Source of the DNA: Branchiostoma floridae
Lineage: Eukaryota > Chordata > Leptocardii > Amphioxiformes > Branchiostomatidae
Reading direction: 5' to 3'
NCBI RefSeq assembly: GCF_000003815.2
Contig: NC_049983.1
Coordinates: 224,962-288,961 of the forward strand
DNA length: 64,000 bases
Positions within the stretch are counted from its first letter, which is position 1; each line of letters begins with the position of its first letter. A program made the translations under genes and the position numbers. Shown piece after piece: positions 1 to 11,638 of this stretch. The notes under the pieces were generated by a model. That model had not been told where the DNA came from. It was given only the letters and a program-made list of their open reading frames with translations, and did not search any database.

Positions 1-90
1 TAAATTTTTGAGACGGTAGAAGCGGTTGCATGGATGCATGGATCGGTCACTTTAACCAAATAGCCCTTCTATACGTGCTATTGCGTAATC

Positions 91-163
91 GAGCCAGCGT
101 GGCCAAGCGGTCTACAGCACGGTACCTATCTTCCGTAGATCGTAGGTTCGAACCCCACTTGCT
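91..163 (+). repeat. tRNA-derived sequence (SINE head or tRNA pseudogene)
   Basis: The stretch has a polymerase III A-box-like motif (TGGCCAAGCGG at 100-110) and a perfect B-box-like motif (GGTTCGAACCC at 145-155). About five of seven acceptor-stem positions can pair. A T-rich run follows directly. The leucine/serine-type A box lacks the long variable arm expected of a functional class II tRNA, so a SINE head or pseudogene is more likely than a working tRNA. Confidence 0.5.
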
Positions 164-2033
164 AAATTTTTTTTTTCTTCGTTAGACAAATCTCATGTAG
201 TGTTTTTTTAATAGAAGAAAGACCAATTCAGTAATTCGATGTTTAAAAACTCTTTTTTCGTGTGATTTTGTTTAACATCCAGGCTTTTTCTAAAATATGC
301 ACCGGCCAGCTTTTTTCAGAAGCTTTCTTGTTTTGATTGTGTACAGTCAACATTATGTAAAGGATGGGGTATTAAGGCCATACTGATATGATTTCTATGA
401 ATGAAATCCATTACCACATTAATTTTTTGTTTCCGTTTCCCAAAATGTTTAAGGCCAAACTGTAAATCATAGAAATCACACAGCTTACAAAATGAGTGAA
501 TCTATGCCGTCAATTTGAATAAAAAGCATCCCAAAAAAGGGTACTTATGTCGTAAAATGCCAAAGACAACTCCAAAGTCACAGAAGAAAGAAAAAAAACA
601 ATAATCTATTGGTTAGTACATGTATACCGCTATGATTTGTTCAACCTTCCCAACCACTTAGATCTCGAAATGAAGGCAATGTCTTTCTCTTGTCAAACGT
701 TTTTATTTGCATGCTCGCATCAGTTTTGTGGTTCCCATAGGATGTCAACCATATAATCAAATCAACATGGCCTGATCTGCATCTGCATAGGATACCCCCA
801 AATGACCCCGCGAGGGGCAAAAGTAGGGGGGGAAATGATGGTTCATGACACAACCTGCTGACTTCCCTACCCCAGGGGATGTTTTCCCAAATGGACACTT
901 CTCCTCCCCAGGGGTAAGGCAATATGGTTATGGGCTGAAATGTTTTGACCCCGCCTGAAGCGAAAGGGTGGAAAACTGATTCGCATCTATTCCCTGGAAC
1001 GGACTCCTGCTGATATACATGTGGCTCTCCTCAGTAGTTTCTACTCCTCTCTTGTGCATTCTGAAGAGTTCAACTTCTACAAAATGAACTATAAGTATTG
1101 GTAACATTGGGAGCTTTGGAGATGAATATTTGCACATAGAGATGATAAGGAGCAATGAAAACTATGGCAAATAGAATCTAGACAGATCACATCATCTACT
1201 TTCACCATCAGTCAACCAGTAGCATCAATATCAATGAACAAATGGCATGGCATGAAAGGAATTATTTGTGAAAGTTACAGGACAGCTATCAGACTTATTC
1301 CACAACCAAATCTGAATTCAGCACCAGGGACAGTACATGCCAAATCTTTTGCTTTGTTTTGTTTTGAAGAGCATCTTTGTCGCCAACTTATGACAAGCTG
1401 AACGTTATAGGCAGAGAAATATGACCAATTAGAGATTACAAAGATAATATTGTCCTTTTCCTTTTGATTCTCTGAAATTTAGCAGTAAGAAATGTATAAA
1501 AGTGAATGACAAGGAGCAGTGGAAAATTGTGGCTGACAGAAACTAATTAGCTATTTTTAGCATTCACCCAACTAGTATCATCAATGCCAGAGGATGCACA
1601 GCATCAAAAGGAAATCAGGGACTGACAGCAACATGTAAAACATCTATTTTTACGACCTGTCAGACACTATCATCCTTGGCTTAATAAGCTCTCTGAAATC
1701 AGCACCAGGGACAGAGCCTGTCACATTTTATGCATCATATGATGAGTGTGCTGAATTCATTTCATTCTAGGAGTATACCAGTATGCTTAGTGGTTCACCT
1801 GACATAGAGCACTGGCCTAAGGCTACAACTAAGGGCTTGACCAAAGCACCTTTACGTTAGCCTGAATATGAAGTGCAGAAAGCACACTGAGCTGAGATAT
1901 CCTATCACTACATGGACAAGCTGAGGCTGATAAACTGTTGTGGGTTACACAACTGGTCTAGCATTAGGTTCGCAGACAATGACGACAAAAACGCAGAGGA
2001 ATAGCAGATCACCTCTGCTGTCTATCGTCGTTA
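164..2033. other. Non-coding intronic DNA with one transposon end fragment
   Basis: No exon is recognised. About 600-772 matches the right end of the element family seen at 43068-43819: a GATGTCAACCATATAATCAA-like terminus ending GGCC at 769-772. The rest is AT-rich with short pyrimidine runs and shows nothing I can name. Confidence 0.4.
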
Positions 2034-2534
2034 GGCCACAGCAAGTTAAGTTTATGGATGACATTACCACGTACATTAATTTTTGCCTGATTTCAGAAAA
2101 AAAACAAGATTTTTTTTTTCTTCGGAGATGGTCAACCTGAAGAGAAAGTACCAACATGGGCTAATTGTTGTACTTGTAGAAGTGACACTAGCCAGGTAGC
2201 CATGACTGTAGTTATAGAAGTGGAACTAAAAATTTAGTTAAATAGTTGTAAAAGTGGCCCCAATATGGAAGCCATGCATGTTGTTGCCATGTTTATTGTT
2301 TATTGTTGGTAAGTGATACCAGTCTACCACACTAGTGTCACATTTACTACACTAGTACACGTCTTGAATACAGTAATGAATGCCTTGTAGGCTGTAATAC
2401 CATGTTTCATCGTTTCAATTCTTTATTTTTTACGTTTAGTGCGTATATTTAGAACATCTTGTTTTTTCTTACCCTATCTCACTATTTTTGCCACCTGCAG
2501 AGAATGTCATCCATAAAATTTACTTGCTGTGGCC
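2034..2534. mobile_element. TIR element, GGCCACAGCAAGT family, copy 1
   Basis: The termini are inverted repeats, GGCCACAGCAAGT on the left and ACTTGCTGTGGCC on the right. A subterminal TTATGGATGACAT block is mirrored by ATGTCATCCATAA. The element is flanked by TTA at 2031-2033 and 2535-2537. It is 501 bp with no coding capacity. The 3-bp TTA duplication and GGCC ends suit a PIF/Harbinger-type MITE; the superfamily is inferred. Confidence 0.8.
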
Positions 2535-3815
2535 TTACCATTGTAATCTTCATCTTTGCATTGCAAATAAGATCTCACACAGCAATCTAAAGTAAAACGG
2601 TGGGAGTCAGATATGTGCAGTAGTACATCAGACTTTTTCATCTCATGTGATGGCACCAATTTCCCATCGAAGTGGTGCCTAAGCTCACCTACATTATCAT
2701 GGCTTGAAATTTATTTGTAAAATGATTAAAAGTGTATGAAGGGTGCTTAAGCCTTAAGCTCAACTATATTATCGGGGCTTGAAATTTATTTTTGGAAATA
2801 TGAGTACCACCTGACCTAAAAATTTGGTGCACAGGAATAATTTTTGAGGACGTGACATAACATAAAATTGAAAATCAGCAATATCTGATTGGAAATCTTA
2901 CCGCCTCTCTTACAACTTAAATGAGAAATTTCATAACTAACCTTACAATTGTAAACATAGGTTTGACTCTTTTTTTTTTATGCTGCAATGTCAATAAAAC
3001 TCCACATAATAGTATACAGTCATTATGTGACTATCTTTATGTACATAACGGTAAACAAATATCTAGGTGGGCCCAAAGTAAAAAATCAGGTGCACAACTT
3101 CAATTTCCGGTGCACAGGTACAGTATCGTGCACATTGCATTTCGAGCCCAATATGTTCAACAGATTGTCCTCATCCCAACTATTACCCCCAATGAGAATG
3201 ATATCAATAAATATTCATCTATAACTGAATGGATGGACTGATAATTTTCTAATTCTTCCCATCAAGTGTTTGTGCCATACTGTCAATGTCAGAGTTGTGG
3301 CCTCAATGCCAAGGTCCTTTGTAATATCTACAGGCTACTTAGTAGTTGGGCAGCCCTGACTGTATGTGCTGAACAGCCATACCAATGAATAAATAAATGC
3401 CATTACTCTGGGGTGTTTGATTACTCTACTTTCTCTCAGGTAAGGGGCAATGTGAGGTGGATCTATCCAATGAAAACTCGCTTAGAAAGAATGGTCTAGA
3501 ATAATCAAGGCCTATCACTACTGTAAAATCATGACCACGCCATGTGCAGAACCACGAGATATCAAAAGCAGAACTTCCGTCTCAGTACCTTAAAAAGCCG
3601 CTATAAGGGCCAATTATCGAACTTGACCTTTGTTTTCCTATATACTGCCACCCAACCATCACACAAATATCATTAGGATCCAACCACAGCTTCTCAAATT
3701 ACACTGCTCACAGACACACAGCAGACAAATGGCACCAAAAACATAACCATTTTCGTGAATGTGACAAGTTGGAAGGTCAAGGCTATGTCCATTAGGAGAT
3801 GGTATTTTATAGTTA
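2535..3815. other. Non-coding stretch with old retroelement-like debris
   Basis: About 3499-3770 resembles other fragments in this window (29620-29800, 50130-50330, 54960-55090) sharing a phrase like CCGCTAGGGGGCCCAA followed by CTTGACCTTTGTTTTCC-like text. These look like a LINE/SINE 3-prime region. An ACTTAGTAGTTGGGCAGCC segment ending in AATAAATAAATG near 3335-3403 resembles a retroposon tail. No exon is recognised. Confidence 0.35.
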
Positions 3816-4011
3816 CTGTAAAAGCATTTAAGTTTGCGGGGATTTAATTTCGCGCTAGCGGGAAAAGGGACTTTTTGCGGTGGTTTTCATTTTGCGGTAG
3901 CACCATGCACTGTAGTCTCTTACTGCCATGAAAAAATGTTGGTGGTGAAGCGGCTACCGTGAAAACCGCGAGCATTAAACCCCCGCGAAAGTATATTTGC
4001 TCATTTTACAG
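3816..4011. mobile_element. CTGTAAA...TTTACAG MITE, copy 1
   Basis: A roughly 195-bp palindromic element beginning CTGTAAA and ending TTTACAG, with characteristic GCGGTGG, CCGCGAGCATT and GCGGTAGC blocks. A left TA target dinucleotide is present at 3814-3815. Related copies are at 27806, 48724 and about 60962. The TA target suggests a Tc1/mariner-type MITE; that class is inferred. Confidence 0.65.
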
Positions 4012-4024
4012 CTGCTTTGTACAA

Positions 4025-4114
4025 TTTACACTATGGTTGAATACATCTTTTTCACATTCAACCAAAAATTGATGCACATGCAGATGTCATTCATACAATC
4101 AAATCAACATAGCC
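4025..4114. mobile_element. Right-end fragment of the 43068-type TIR element
   Basis: The fragment carries CCAAAAATTGATGCACATG followed by GATGTCATTCATACAATCAA and a terminus ending AGCC. It matches the right end at about 43750-43819. The left half is missing. Confidence 0.5.
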
Positions 4115-4455
4115 TAACCAAAACAAAGGGCTACCTATGCAAGAAAAAGGTAGAATGAAAAAGGTAAAATGAACACTACATATGATATATGTTATCTTTA
4201 TTGTCAAACACATCTCAATGATCATAAGAAGGTCATACAAAGAGAAAAGATATAATACAACATGTATCTTATAAGGTTTCTTGCCAACAGACAGAGAGAT
4301 TATGGAACCTTCCATGCAACTGATACCAAAATGTCAGTTTCTATAAAAACATTGATTCAGAACACACTGTGATATTTGAATAGATTGTTCTGCAATATGA
4401 GAACAATCACGTTTTCTAATAGGTCAACGACCGGGTATAGATTGCCTCAGTATAA

Positions 4456-4813
4456 GGCCTATGAAAAAAATGTTCCGTTTCCTGTTTCCCTACCTACCCT
4501 AGAAAAACCTGCCAACCCTATAAGGAGGGCTCTTTGGCAAGATTCAGCCTGCTTCCTATTCAAGTAAAAAAAACGCTTGTCTTATCTAATGAGGGATAAA
4601 TGTGTCCACAGATTTGTAACTATTGTACACGAAATCAAAGTTCGACATTGAGTGTCCACATGCAAATTAGTTTTACCTACTTAAACTGCATTGTATTACA
4701 AGAGACTAGTAGAGTTTTGTCAAAGAAAATTTAAAATAGAACGTAATCCATACCTACCAATCCTAATTTTTCAGGACTGAAACAGGAAACAATTACACTT
4801 ATTTTCCTAGGCC
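4456..4813 (-). mobile_element. GGCCTA TIR element with GTTTCCTGTTTC subterminal block
   Basis: The left end GGCCTATGAAAAAAATG and right end CCTAGGCC enclose mirrored GTTTCCTGTTTC / GAAACAGGAAAC motifs. About 358 bp. Flanks are TAA on the left and TAG on the right. It is the reverse orientation of the copy at 20557-20962. A second right-end copy in plus orientation lies at about 5150-5347. No coding capacity. Confidence 0.6.
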
Positions 4814-5149
4814 TAGATTGTTATGCTAACAATCAAGGTCTCCACTAAGTCAATAACTGGGTATACAAATGTAGATTGTGACTCAGAATAAGGCAGTCAC
4901 ATGTGGCAGTGGATATCAAGAGAAGTCTACGATCTAAAGGCAATCAGCAAAATACATTGGAGTCATTATGACTCAGCAAAATACCATGGTACATGTACTT
5001 GAAAATATGAGGCTGGTTCCAATTTATATGGCTTCATTTTAAAGTCTAATAGACACTTAACATAACATGTGAACATTTTAACACTAAAATAAAAAATTCA
5101 TATTCAATGTCAAACTTCAAATTGTGCGTAATGGTTACAAATCTGAGGA

Positions 5150-5347
5150 AACATCCATCCATCCTTCATTAGATACGACAAGCAGCTTTTTGTAGTCAGG
5201 CAGCAGGCTGAATAAAAATTCTAACTGGAAACTATGTACATGTATACTAACTCCACTGCCCACCCCACAAAAAAGTCTAGGGTCGGCAGGTTTTTCTATG
5301 GTAGATATATTAGGGAAACAGGAAACACAACATTGTTTTCCGAGGCC
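5150..5347 (+). mobile_element. Partial GGCCTA TIR element (right half)
   Basis: The segment matches 20770-20962: AATAAAAATTCTAACT, then a CTGCCCACCCC block, GGCAGGTTT, then GGGAAACAGGAAACACAAC and a GGCC terminus at 5344-5347. The left end is missing. A 105-codon open frame through it (5234-5551) is not regarded as a gene. Confidence 0.5.
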
Positions 5348-5592
5348 TTGGCAAGAAAGCAGGAGGGAACATTATGCAGTGAGCTATTTGAGGCATCCAA
5401 GGAGGGATTACACGCAGCCATTTTTGGTTACAGGGTCATCAATGATGGACTGTGGCAAGCTGATTTGCTTACGCTGTATGTACCGACGGATACTGTTACA
5501 CTCGGGGTCATATACCAGCTAACTGACAGGCTGCTTAGGATCGTTTCATAGCACAGACCACTGCATGTGGCAAAAATGGATTCAAATATTCA

Positions 5593-6470
5593 GCAAGGAT
5601 AAGCGATGTCTTTTGTCATACGTAATCAAGTGGCAAGTCTTTTGAGCAAACTGGCAGGTTGCTTACTACCGTATGAAACCGTCGTAACGTAGACAGCATA
5701 TAGCAAAAATGGACTGGGCATTTGGCAAGAATGATAGATATCTTTTGTCGTATTTAAACAAGTATCAAAATATGGCAGTCTGCCTCTTTTGAGCAAACTG
5801 CTAAGAACTATCTTATAATGCTGGACGTTGACAACAGCATATCGCAAAAATGGACTCCACATTTAGCAAGGATAAACAATGTCTTTTGTCGTAATAAAAA
5901 TGTTGCAATGAAGGCAGTTTCTTTCTTTATTTCTTTATTTGAATTTACCACATGCAAAAACAAGTGGAAGGGAGGACAAAACAGGTGTATCAACACCTTT
6001 ACAAGTTGTCCTCCCAAAAAGTTGGCATCTATTGAGCAAATCTACTAGTTTCTTAGAATTATATTACCGACGGTATAAATGTTGAAACGTAGCCAACTGC
6101 ATGTAAATTGACTCAACATTTAGCAAGGATAAACAATATCTTTTGTTGTATGTAATCAAGGCAGTTAGGATCTTTTGAGCAAACCTACAGGTTGCTTAGA
6201 ATCATTTTAAAATGTTGGAACGTAGACAACAGCATGTAAAAACAATTGACTCAACATTTAGCAAGGATAAACAATACATTTTGTTGTATGTAATCAAAGC
6301 AGTTGGCATTTTTGAGTAAACCTACAAATTGCTTGAATCATTTTTCATAATGTTGGAATGTAGATGACAGCACATAAAAAAAATGTACTGGACGTTTAGC
6401 AAGGATGTGAGATGGGTGTTGTCATACGTAATCAAGACAAAGTCAGTCAGTCTGTCTCTTTTGGGCAATT
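5593..6470. repeat. Satellite, about 135-bp unit
   Basis: Diverged tandem units each contain GCAAGGATAAACAAT, TTTTGTCGTA, TTTTGAGCAAAC, GGTTGCTTAG and GACAACAGCAT. The repeated GCAAGGATA anchor falls at 5593, 5724, 5866, 6123, 6257 and 6399, giving spacings of 131-142 bp. The 257-bp gap between the third and fourth anchors is explained by an inserted segment at about 5915-6025. Confidence 0.8.
5915..6025. mobile_element. Short insertion with perfect hairpin inside satellite
   Basis: This segment lengthens one satellite unit by about 110 bp. It carries a TTTCTTTATTTCTTTATTTG pyrimidine stretch and then an inverted repeat: GGGAGGACAA at 5970-5979 pairs with TTGTCCTCCC at 6006-6015, with an inner AGGTGT/ACACCT pair. 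A retroposon end in reverse orientation is possible. The class is unknown. Confidence 0.5.
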
Positions 6471-6984
6471 ATTGGAAAGCATTCAGAGCTGACTGGATAA
6501 GGCAGTGGATGACGACAATTCTGTCCCCGCGGGACCACATAATTCTGCTTAGTAAGAAATAAGGCACAGAATTAAGTTAAATCAATCCGACCGAATCCGT
6601 TTAGCAACTGGGTTGCGTCAATAGTGCCACACATTCTTTAATCTGAAAACGATTAACGAAAATACATCCAAATCATAGGACACAATAAGGCCACGAGCCA
6701 AGGATACAATCGTGTTATGGCAAGATAAAAATATTTCAATTTTCATCAAAGCACTGACATATTAACTCATTACATCCAGTCTGCAGTTAGTAATTCAAGA
6801 CCAGCGTTTTACTACTGTGACAAACGCCACAGGGATTCAGCAGGTGCATTAATCAAATTAAGGCTTCTCATGTATAAGTAAGCAATGCGCTAATCAGCTG
6901 AGGTACTGATGACTGTCTGTGACTGATAAATCTGTAGAAATGGGATATAGGGACTAAAGCTTCCCCCAAAAATGCATATACTAA
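6471..6984. other. Unremarkable intronic DNA
   Basis: No coding, RNA or repeat signal is recognised here. Confidence 0.4.
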
Positions 6985-8665
6985 GGCCGCACCAATTTTA
7001 TTTGTTGTTTCTCGGATTTCCCGACCCTATTTTTTGCGATTTAAAAAAAAAAAACTTATTAAATTGATGGCCACACCTCGTGTCGACAAAATTTCACAGC
7101 CTCTCCTTTCTCAAAGTAACTATGGGCCTCAAATTCCAGGTTCATTTATCATTTTTCTTCAAACGTTAGACTTTGCTACCCCCCTAAATTAACTGTAACT
7201 TCAGTAAGCCCCTCGATTTCTCCTACCCCCAACTTTTTGCAAAAGTTTTTATTATATTTCAGCCATACCATAGGTATGGTGAAATATATTGTATTCGTAA
7301 TGTTTCTTTCTTTCTTTCTTTCTCCTGTCAAATTTTCAAAGCGATTCATCTCCGCCGTTTCTGGACCAAATGACTTGAAATTTGGCACAAGGGTAGAGTG
7401 GGCCAATACCCAAATGTGTTTTTTTTATTTTTTTCATATCTGCTCCTTAAATGATTTTATTGAGGTTTTATTGCAACTTTTGGACCAAGACTGTATATTT
7501 TGGCCCCCTGTACCATGGTATTACATCCAAATGACCTGAAATTTGGCACAGAGGTGCCCTAGATACTTATTCAAAGGATCCATGTATAATATGTAGTATA
7601 AATCACTTCAAAATGGCTCCTTAAGGAGGTTTTTGTGGGAGAGTTTAGGATAGGTAAGGTTGGAGTGCCGAGGTCAACGACCTCTAGGTCATTCTGGTGT
7701 GTCAGGGCCACAGGTGTGCCAGGTAGATCCAATTATCTACCTACCTACCTAGTCCATAGACATCCAGGTGGTTGGTGGACAAGGTAAATCCAATTAATGG
7801 CCAGCCAATGAGCGAGCTTATTTTGCTGGATGAGTCCATTGTTGGACAGGGGGTGTATTTTAAAATTTACTTTTAGACTTTGGTGATAATGCCAATGTTT
7901 TTTTTAGCGGAAGTGTTTTCGCACTGATCCACTTGACATAAGACTACTACTGGGACAGTCCATTTTTGCACATAGGGGGGGATTTAACATGAGGAGGATT
8001 CGGCAGCCAATCAGCAAGCCTTGTTTTATCTGGAAGAGCCCATTCATGCACGGGGGACTTTTTTTTAAATTCAGTTTTGGACTGGGTTGCTTCTTATGCA
8101 AAGGCCATGTACTGTGAGTATTTCTGGACTTGTCTATTGTGCAATTTCAAACAGGGTGAGCTGGGAGATTCCATTCTACGACGAAGGGGGTATTTTTTTT
8201 AAATTCATTTTGTGGACTTCGCTGACTATTTTAGCTGATATATTTTTGGATCGCTCCACTTTACATAGGGGTATAACAGGAAGAGTCGATTCTTGCACAG
8301 AGGGGGGATTTTTTGCAAATATGGTTTTGGACGGCTGATGATTCCAAATTCCATTTCTTAGCGGAAGTGTTTTTGGAGTCGTCTATTTTTTTGAGTCCAT
8401 TCTTGAAGGGGTTTTTGTAAGATTCATTTTTGCTCATAAGTGTGATTAGTAGTTAGAAGTCATTTTAAGCAGAAGTGTTCCATTTTTGCACATGAGTGAT
8501 TTTGGAACAGTCTATTGTTACATGAGGAGGGAGATGGCTGAAATATGCTGTATTTGCTCTCAAGCAAATGTCGGCCTTTCTAGTTTTAATCTTTTTTTGT
8601 TATTTTCGACCGACCGACCGATTTTTTTTTGAACCTGAGAAACAACAAACAAAATTGGTGTGGCC
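6985..8665. mobile_element. Long GGCC TIR element (1.68 kb), PIF/Harbinger-like
   Basis: The left terminus GGCCGCACCAATTTTATTTG and right terminus AAAATTGGTGTGGCC are inverted repeats, followed inwards by TTGTTTCTCGG / GAGAAACAACAAA. TAA flanks both sides (6982-6984 and 8666-8668). The outer 250 bp and 70 bp match the short copy at 17710-18070. The middle (about 7240-8600) is extra DNA with microsatellite TTTC, repeated ATGACTTGAAATTTGGCAC / ATGACCTGAAATTTGGCAC phrases and no transposase frame. It may be a composite containing another insertion. Confidence 0.7.
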
Positions 8666-9279
8666 TAATACTCTACAAGAGATTCTCAAGTAGGGAGACT
8701 TTTAGGGCTAGAAAGGGCTCTAGCCAGCGTCCGTTTTTCCGTCAATTGACGGAAATTTGCTGCGTCCGACGGAAAAATTTTAAAACAAATCCGTCAACCT
8801 TGACGGACAAAAATCCTTGTTGGAAGCTACAGGCGGCTTGGGGACGCCGTTCAAGACCGTAAAAGCCACACACTGTTTGTTTTGCTATTGTTATGATTGT
8901 TGACAATGTGTGTCGGCGCCCTTTCGCATATGATAATCTCATTAAAACCCGTTTTTCAAGGTCTCGGTTCAGTCCTTCTAATTAATTTTCGCGGTTTTCG
9001 CGACGATTGTAATTGGCTGACGGGAAAAAAATTCGAGCTGGCTAAAGCCCTGGGGCTAGGACAGCTAAGCTTAAGGCTGTTAAACCATGTCCATATCCTC
9101 TAGAAATCATGTTGATACATGTACTATAAGAAGATCGAGATTATGCATGAAAAATGCAGTTTTCATGAGGGACTTACAATTTCCCAAACAAAGAACACTA
9201 CTCCAGGGATTTGTAGCCTCATGCCCTGGCCATACCCCCCCCCCTTACCCTGGGGAGCAGATCCTCTGGTAAGCATAAA
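8666..9279. other. Non-coding DNA with CGTCAATTGACGG inverted repeats
   Basis: About 8725-8850 holds CCGTCAATTGACGG and related CCGTC/GACGG repeats around a short AT-rich core. This resembles the termini of the hAT-like elements at 23905 and 62086 and is probably a decayed copy. Nothing else is recognised. A run of Cs lies at about 9235-9244. Confidence 0.35.
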
Positions 9280-10440
9280 ATTCTGATTGACCAGGGATCA
9301 CATGTGGCCAGTCTTCAACTGTGACCTGGTCTGATAGGAAATTTTGCCCATAGGAATCCATAGAATGCTTCATTTTAACATAGGAAGAACCCCCACTTGG
9401 TGGTGCCGCTCATTTGCAATTTTTTTTCTAGAAAAAACCTTGTACTACTCTATGATTTCTGTCCAGGACCGAAGGACGGGTCCTGGAGACATCCCTGATG
9501 CAAAATCTCTCTATAGAAAATTGCAGGTTGCCATGTATATTGGGGGTGCCTGCCTTCCAAAGCTCAGTTCAATAGTCGAAACTCAGGGGAAACACACCCT
9601 GCAGAAGAGGAGATATCTCCTGTTTGTATCTTCGCTTTTTTCTTAAGTCGGAGGGTTCGTAATGTTTGCAAATCAGGGTTCTAGCCAGGATTTTATTTTA
9701 GCGTAGTGAGAATGGCATGGTAGCGAAGTGACCGATCAAGAGATGGGTGTGGAAAGGGGGTTTTGGCCCCTCCATGGTGAGATTTTGACAATGTAGAGCT
9801 AAAAGTTGGTACTCTGTTAACATCACAGTCAGTTTTGAATGGCATATCTTCATTTTTCATTGTTAAGACATTGATTAGACATTGTTGAACAAGCAAATGA
9901 TAGCAAAGCACCACTAAGTTAAAAATGAGCGTAGTGGCCCTTATTTTAGCATAGTGGTCACAAATTTTAGCGTAGTGGCCCAATACGCTAAAATGCACTA
10001 GCTAGAACCCTGCTTTGGAGGATATATGTCCAAAAGGTTTCCTTATTGCCAATTAGAGACTGTCATTCCAATGTGTTTCTCATGAGTTTCATGGCAATCA
10101 ATCACTTCTAGGAGGAGAGCATAGCAGACAGCAGGCTGGCAGGTCCTTGTATTCCTGTGGGTGGAGTTAACGTTGTGGTCACGGATATAAGATATGTTTT
10201 CCATTGGGTTTCACACTGTGTATCCTTTAGTCATACGTTGTACATTGGAATCACAATAGAAAAGTGTCCCAGGATGTCTACTGTATGCCTGAGCTTTGAT
10301 GCAGAGTCTCTCTATAGAAAATTGCCATGCATGTACTGGGGGAACCTGCCATCAATAACTACTGTGGTTGTTTTGCCTGGGGAGGGTATAGGTAGGACAG
10401 ATCAATGGCCCATCTGTCTGGATCTGTGAACCGGAGCCAT
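9280..10440 (-). repeat. Dispersed repeat, also at 56640-57010 in inverse orientation
   Basis: Blocks of this region match the reverse complement of about 56640-57010, including AGTCGAAACTCAGGGGAAACACACC, CAAAAGGTTTCCTTATTGCC, CATTCCAATGTGTTTCTCATG and TAGGAGGAGAGCATAG-like text. Two internal copies of TCTCTCTATAGAAAATTGC (about 9507 and 10307) suggest internal duplication. The family is not recognised and no frame is convincing. Confidence 0.55.
9674..10012. mobile_element. CAGGGTTCTAGC...CTAGAACCCTG TIR element
   Basis: The inverted termini are CAGGGTTCTAGCCAGG and GCACTAGCTAGAACCCTG. The interior repeats TTAGCGTAGTGG-type motifs at both ends. It interrupts the dispersed repeat: the related copy near 56910-56930 reads straight across as an empty site. 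No clear target duplication is visible. A half copy abuts another element at 10864-10955. hAT-like by CAGGG termini only. Confidence 0.6.
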
Positions 10441-10541
10441 GGCAGACTTGGCCTTGCTGGGAGGGTGGTGTTGGGAGGGGGACAGGACGGGGGATTCCTT
10501 CTACAATAGTCTACAGAAACACACTCCAGATATACATACTG

Positions 10542-10863
10542 CAGGGCTCAAAATACTGTTTTCTGCATACCTTTACTGGTGCAGGTGGCATTGAAAATTA
10601 CCTGCACCAGACAAATTTTACCTGCACCGCTCTGAATTTAGGAAGTATGGATCATACTGAAATTGTTCAGGAACTATTTTATACTAGTACTTAATTAGGT
10701 GGTAATGCAGTCAATGCAGCTAATAACAATCCATATGCACCCACACCATAGATATTATGTAATATAACCCAGTACATGGACCAGTGCAGGTTAGGTGCAG
10801 GTAGACACCAGAAATACCTGCACAGCTCCAATTTTACCTGCACTAACCTGCATATGAAGCCCT
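10542..10863. mobile_element. hAT-like MITE with GTGCAGGT subterminal repeats
   Basis: It begins CAGGGCTCAAAATAC and ends near GAAGCCCT. Both flanks are packed with GTGCAGGT / ACCTGCAC iterations, a pattern typical of transposase-binding subterminal repeats. It abuts the half element at 10864-10955. No coding capacity. Confidence 0.55.
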
Positions 10864-10955
10864 AAGGGTTCTAGCTAGTGCATTTTTAGCGTTATTGGCA
10901 CTATACAATAATTTGTGACCACTATGCTAAAATGAGGACCACTACACTAATTTTC
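10864..10955. mobile_element. Half copy of the 9674-type TIR element
   Basis: AGGGTTCTAGCTAGTGCATTT followed by CACTATGCTAAAATGAGGAC matches the reverse complement of the right end of 9674-10012. The other terminus is missing. Confidence 0.55.
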
Positions 10956-11294
10956 AACATGCTGCTGGGCACATTGGCGGCCTCACTGTTTTATAAATCA
11001 AATTTCAGTTACCCTTGACCTTCTAATATTCAGAACACCAGGCAAAACTTACAAGTATGACTGAAAGACAACAAAACACATAAGATTTAAAATATGAGGT
11101 TTTTATCATTCTTCTATATTATCAAAATATATATTGAATTTGTTGAGTGCTCTATCAAATTGCTTGGGCACAGCGACGACACCAACATACTAGTACAAAA
11201 ATGATAGTATAAAAAGCTACGGATGATGCTATAGGGTAGATGTAAACCCAAGGACCAATATCTGTACTGACTACTCTAGGCCATAAAGAAATGG

Positions 11295-11638
11295 CAGGGC
11301 CCGAAATACTTTTTTCAGCCATGTTAATGTCCAAGTGGCAACCTGAGTCAAAAGCTAGGTTGCGCCATCACTATTTCAGGTTGCCCCACTTTCAAATTGT
11401 TACTTTCTTCAAATCAGCTACTTATCCATTATCTTTTCTTCCAGTTATATGTAACTACGTAATATGTTTTATGTTATCAAAAAATAAATACAAACTTTAT
11501 GCATGTAGGTGGGGAAAAAGCAGTGTTCCAACTGCGAAATTTCAGGTTGCTCAGTGTGCAACCTGGGTTTAAAATTAAGTTGCGCAAAGCAAAATGTGGT
11601 TGCATTTGCAAGTGGGCAAGTGGGTATTTCGAGCCCTG
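11295..11638. mobile_element. CAGGGCCCGAAATAC...GTATTTCGAGCCCTG element
   Basis: Fifteen-base inverted termini match with one difference. Subterminal GGTTGC/GCAACC motifs repeat on both sides. The sequence AATGG lies directly outside both ends (11290-11294 and 11639-11643), a possible short target duplication. 344 bp with no coding capacity. Confidence 0.65.

Noticed and set aside
91-163. Functional tRNA-Leu/Ser gene
   Set aside because: No long variable arm, mismatched acceptor and T stems. It reads better as a SINE head or pseudogene.
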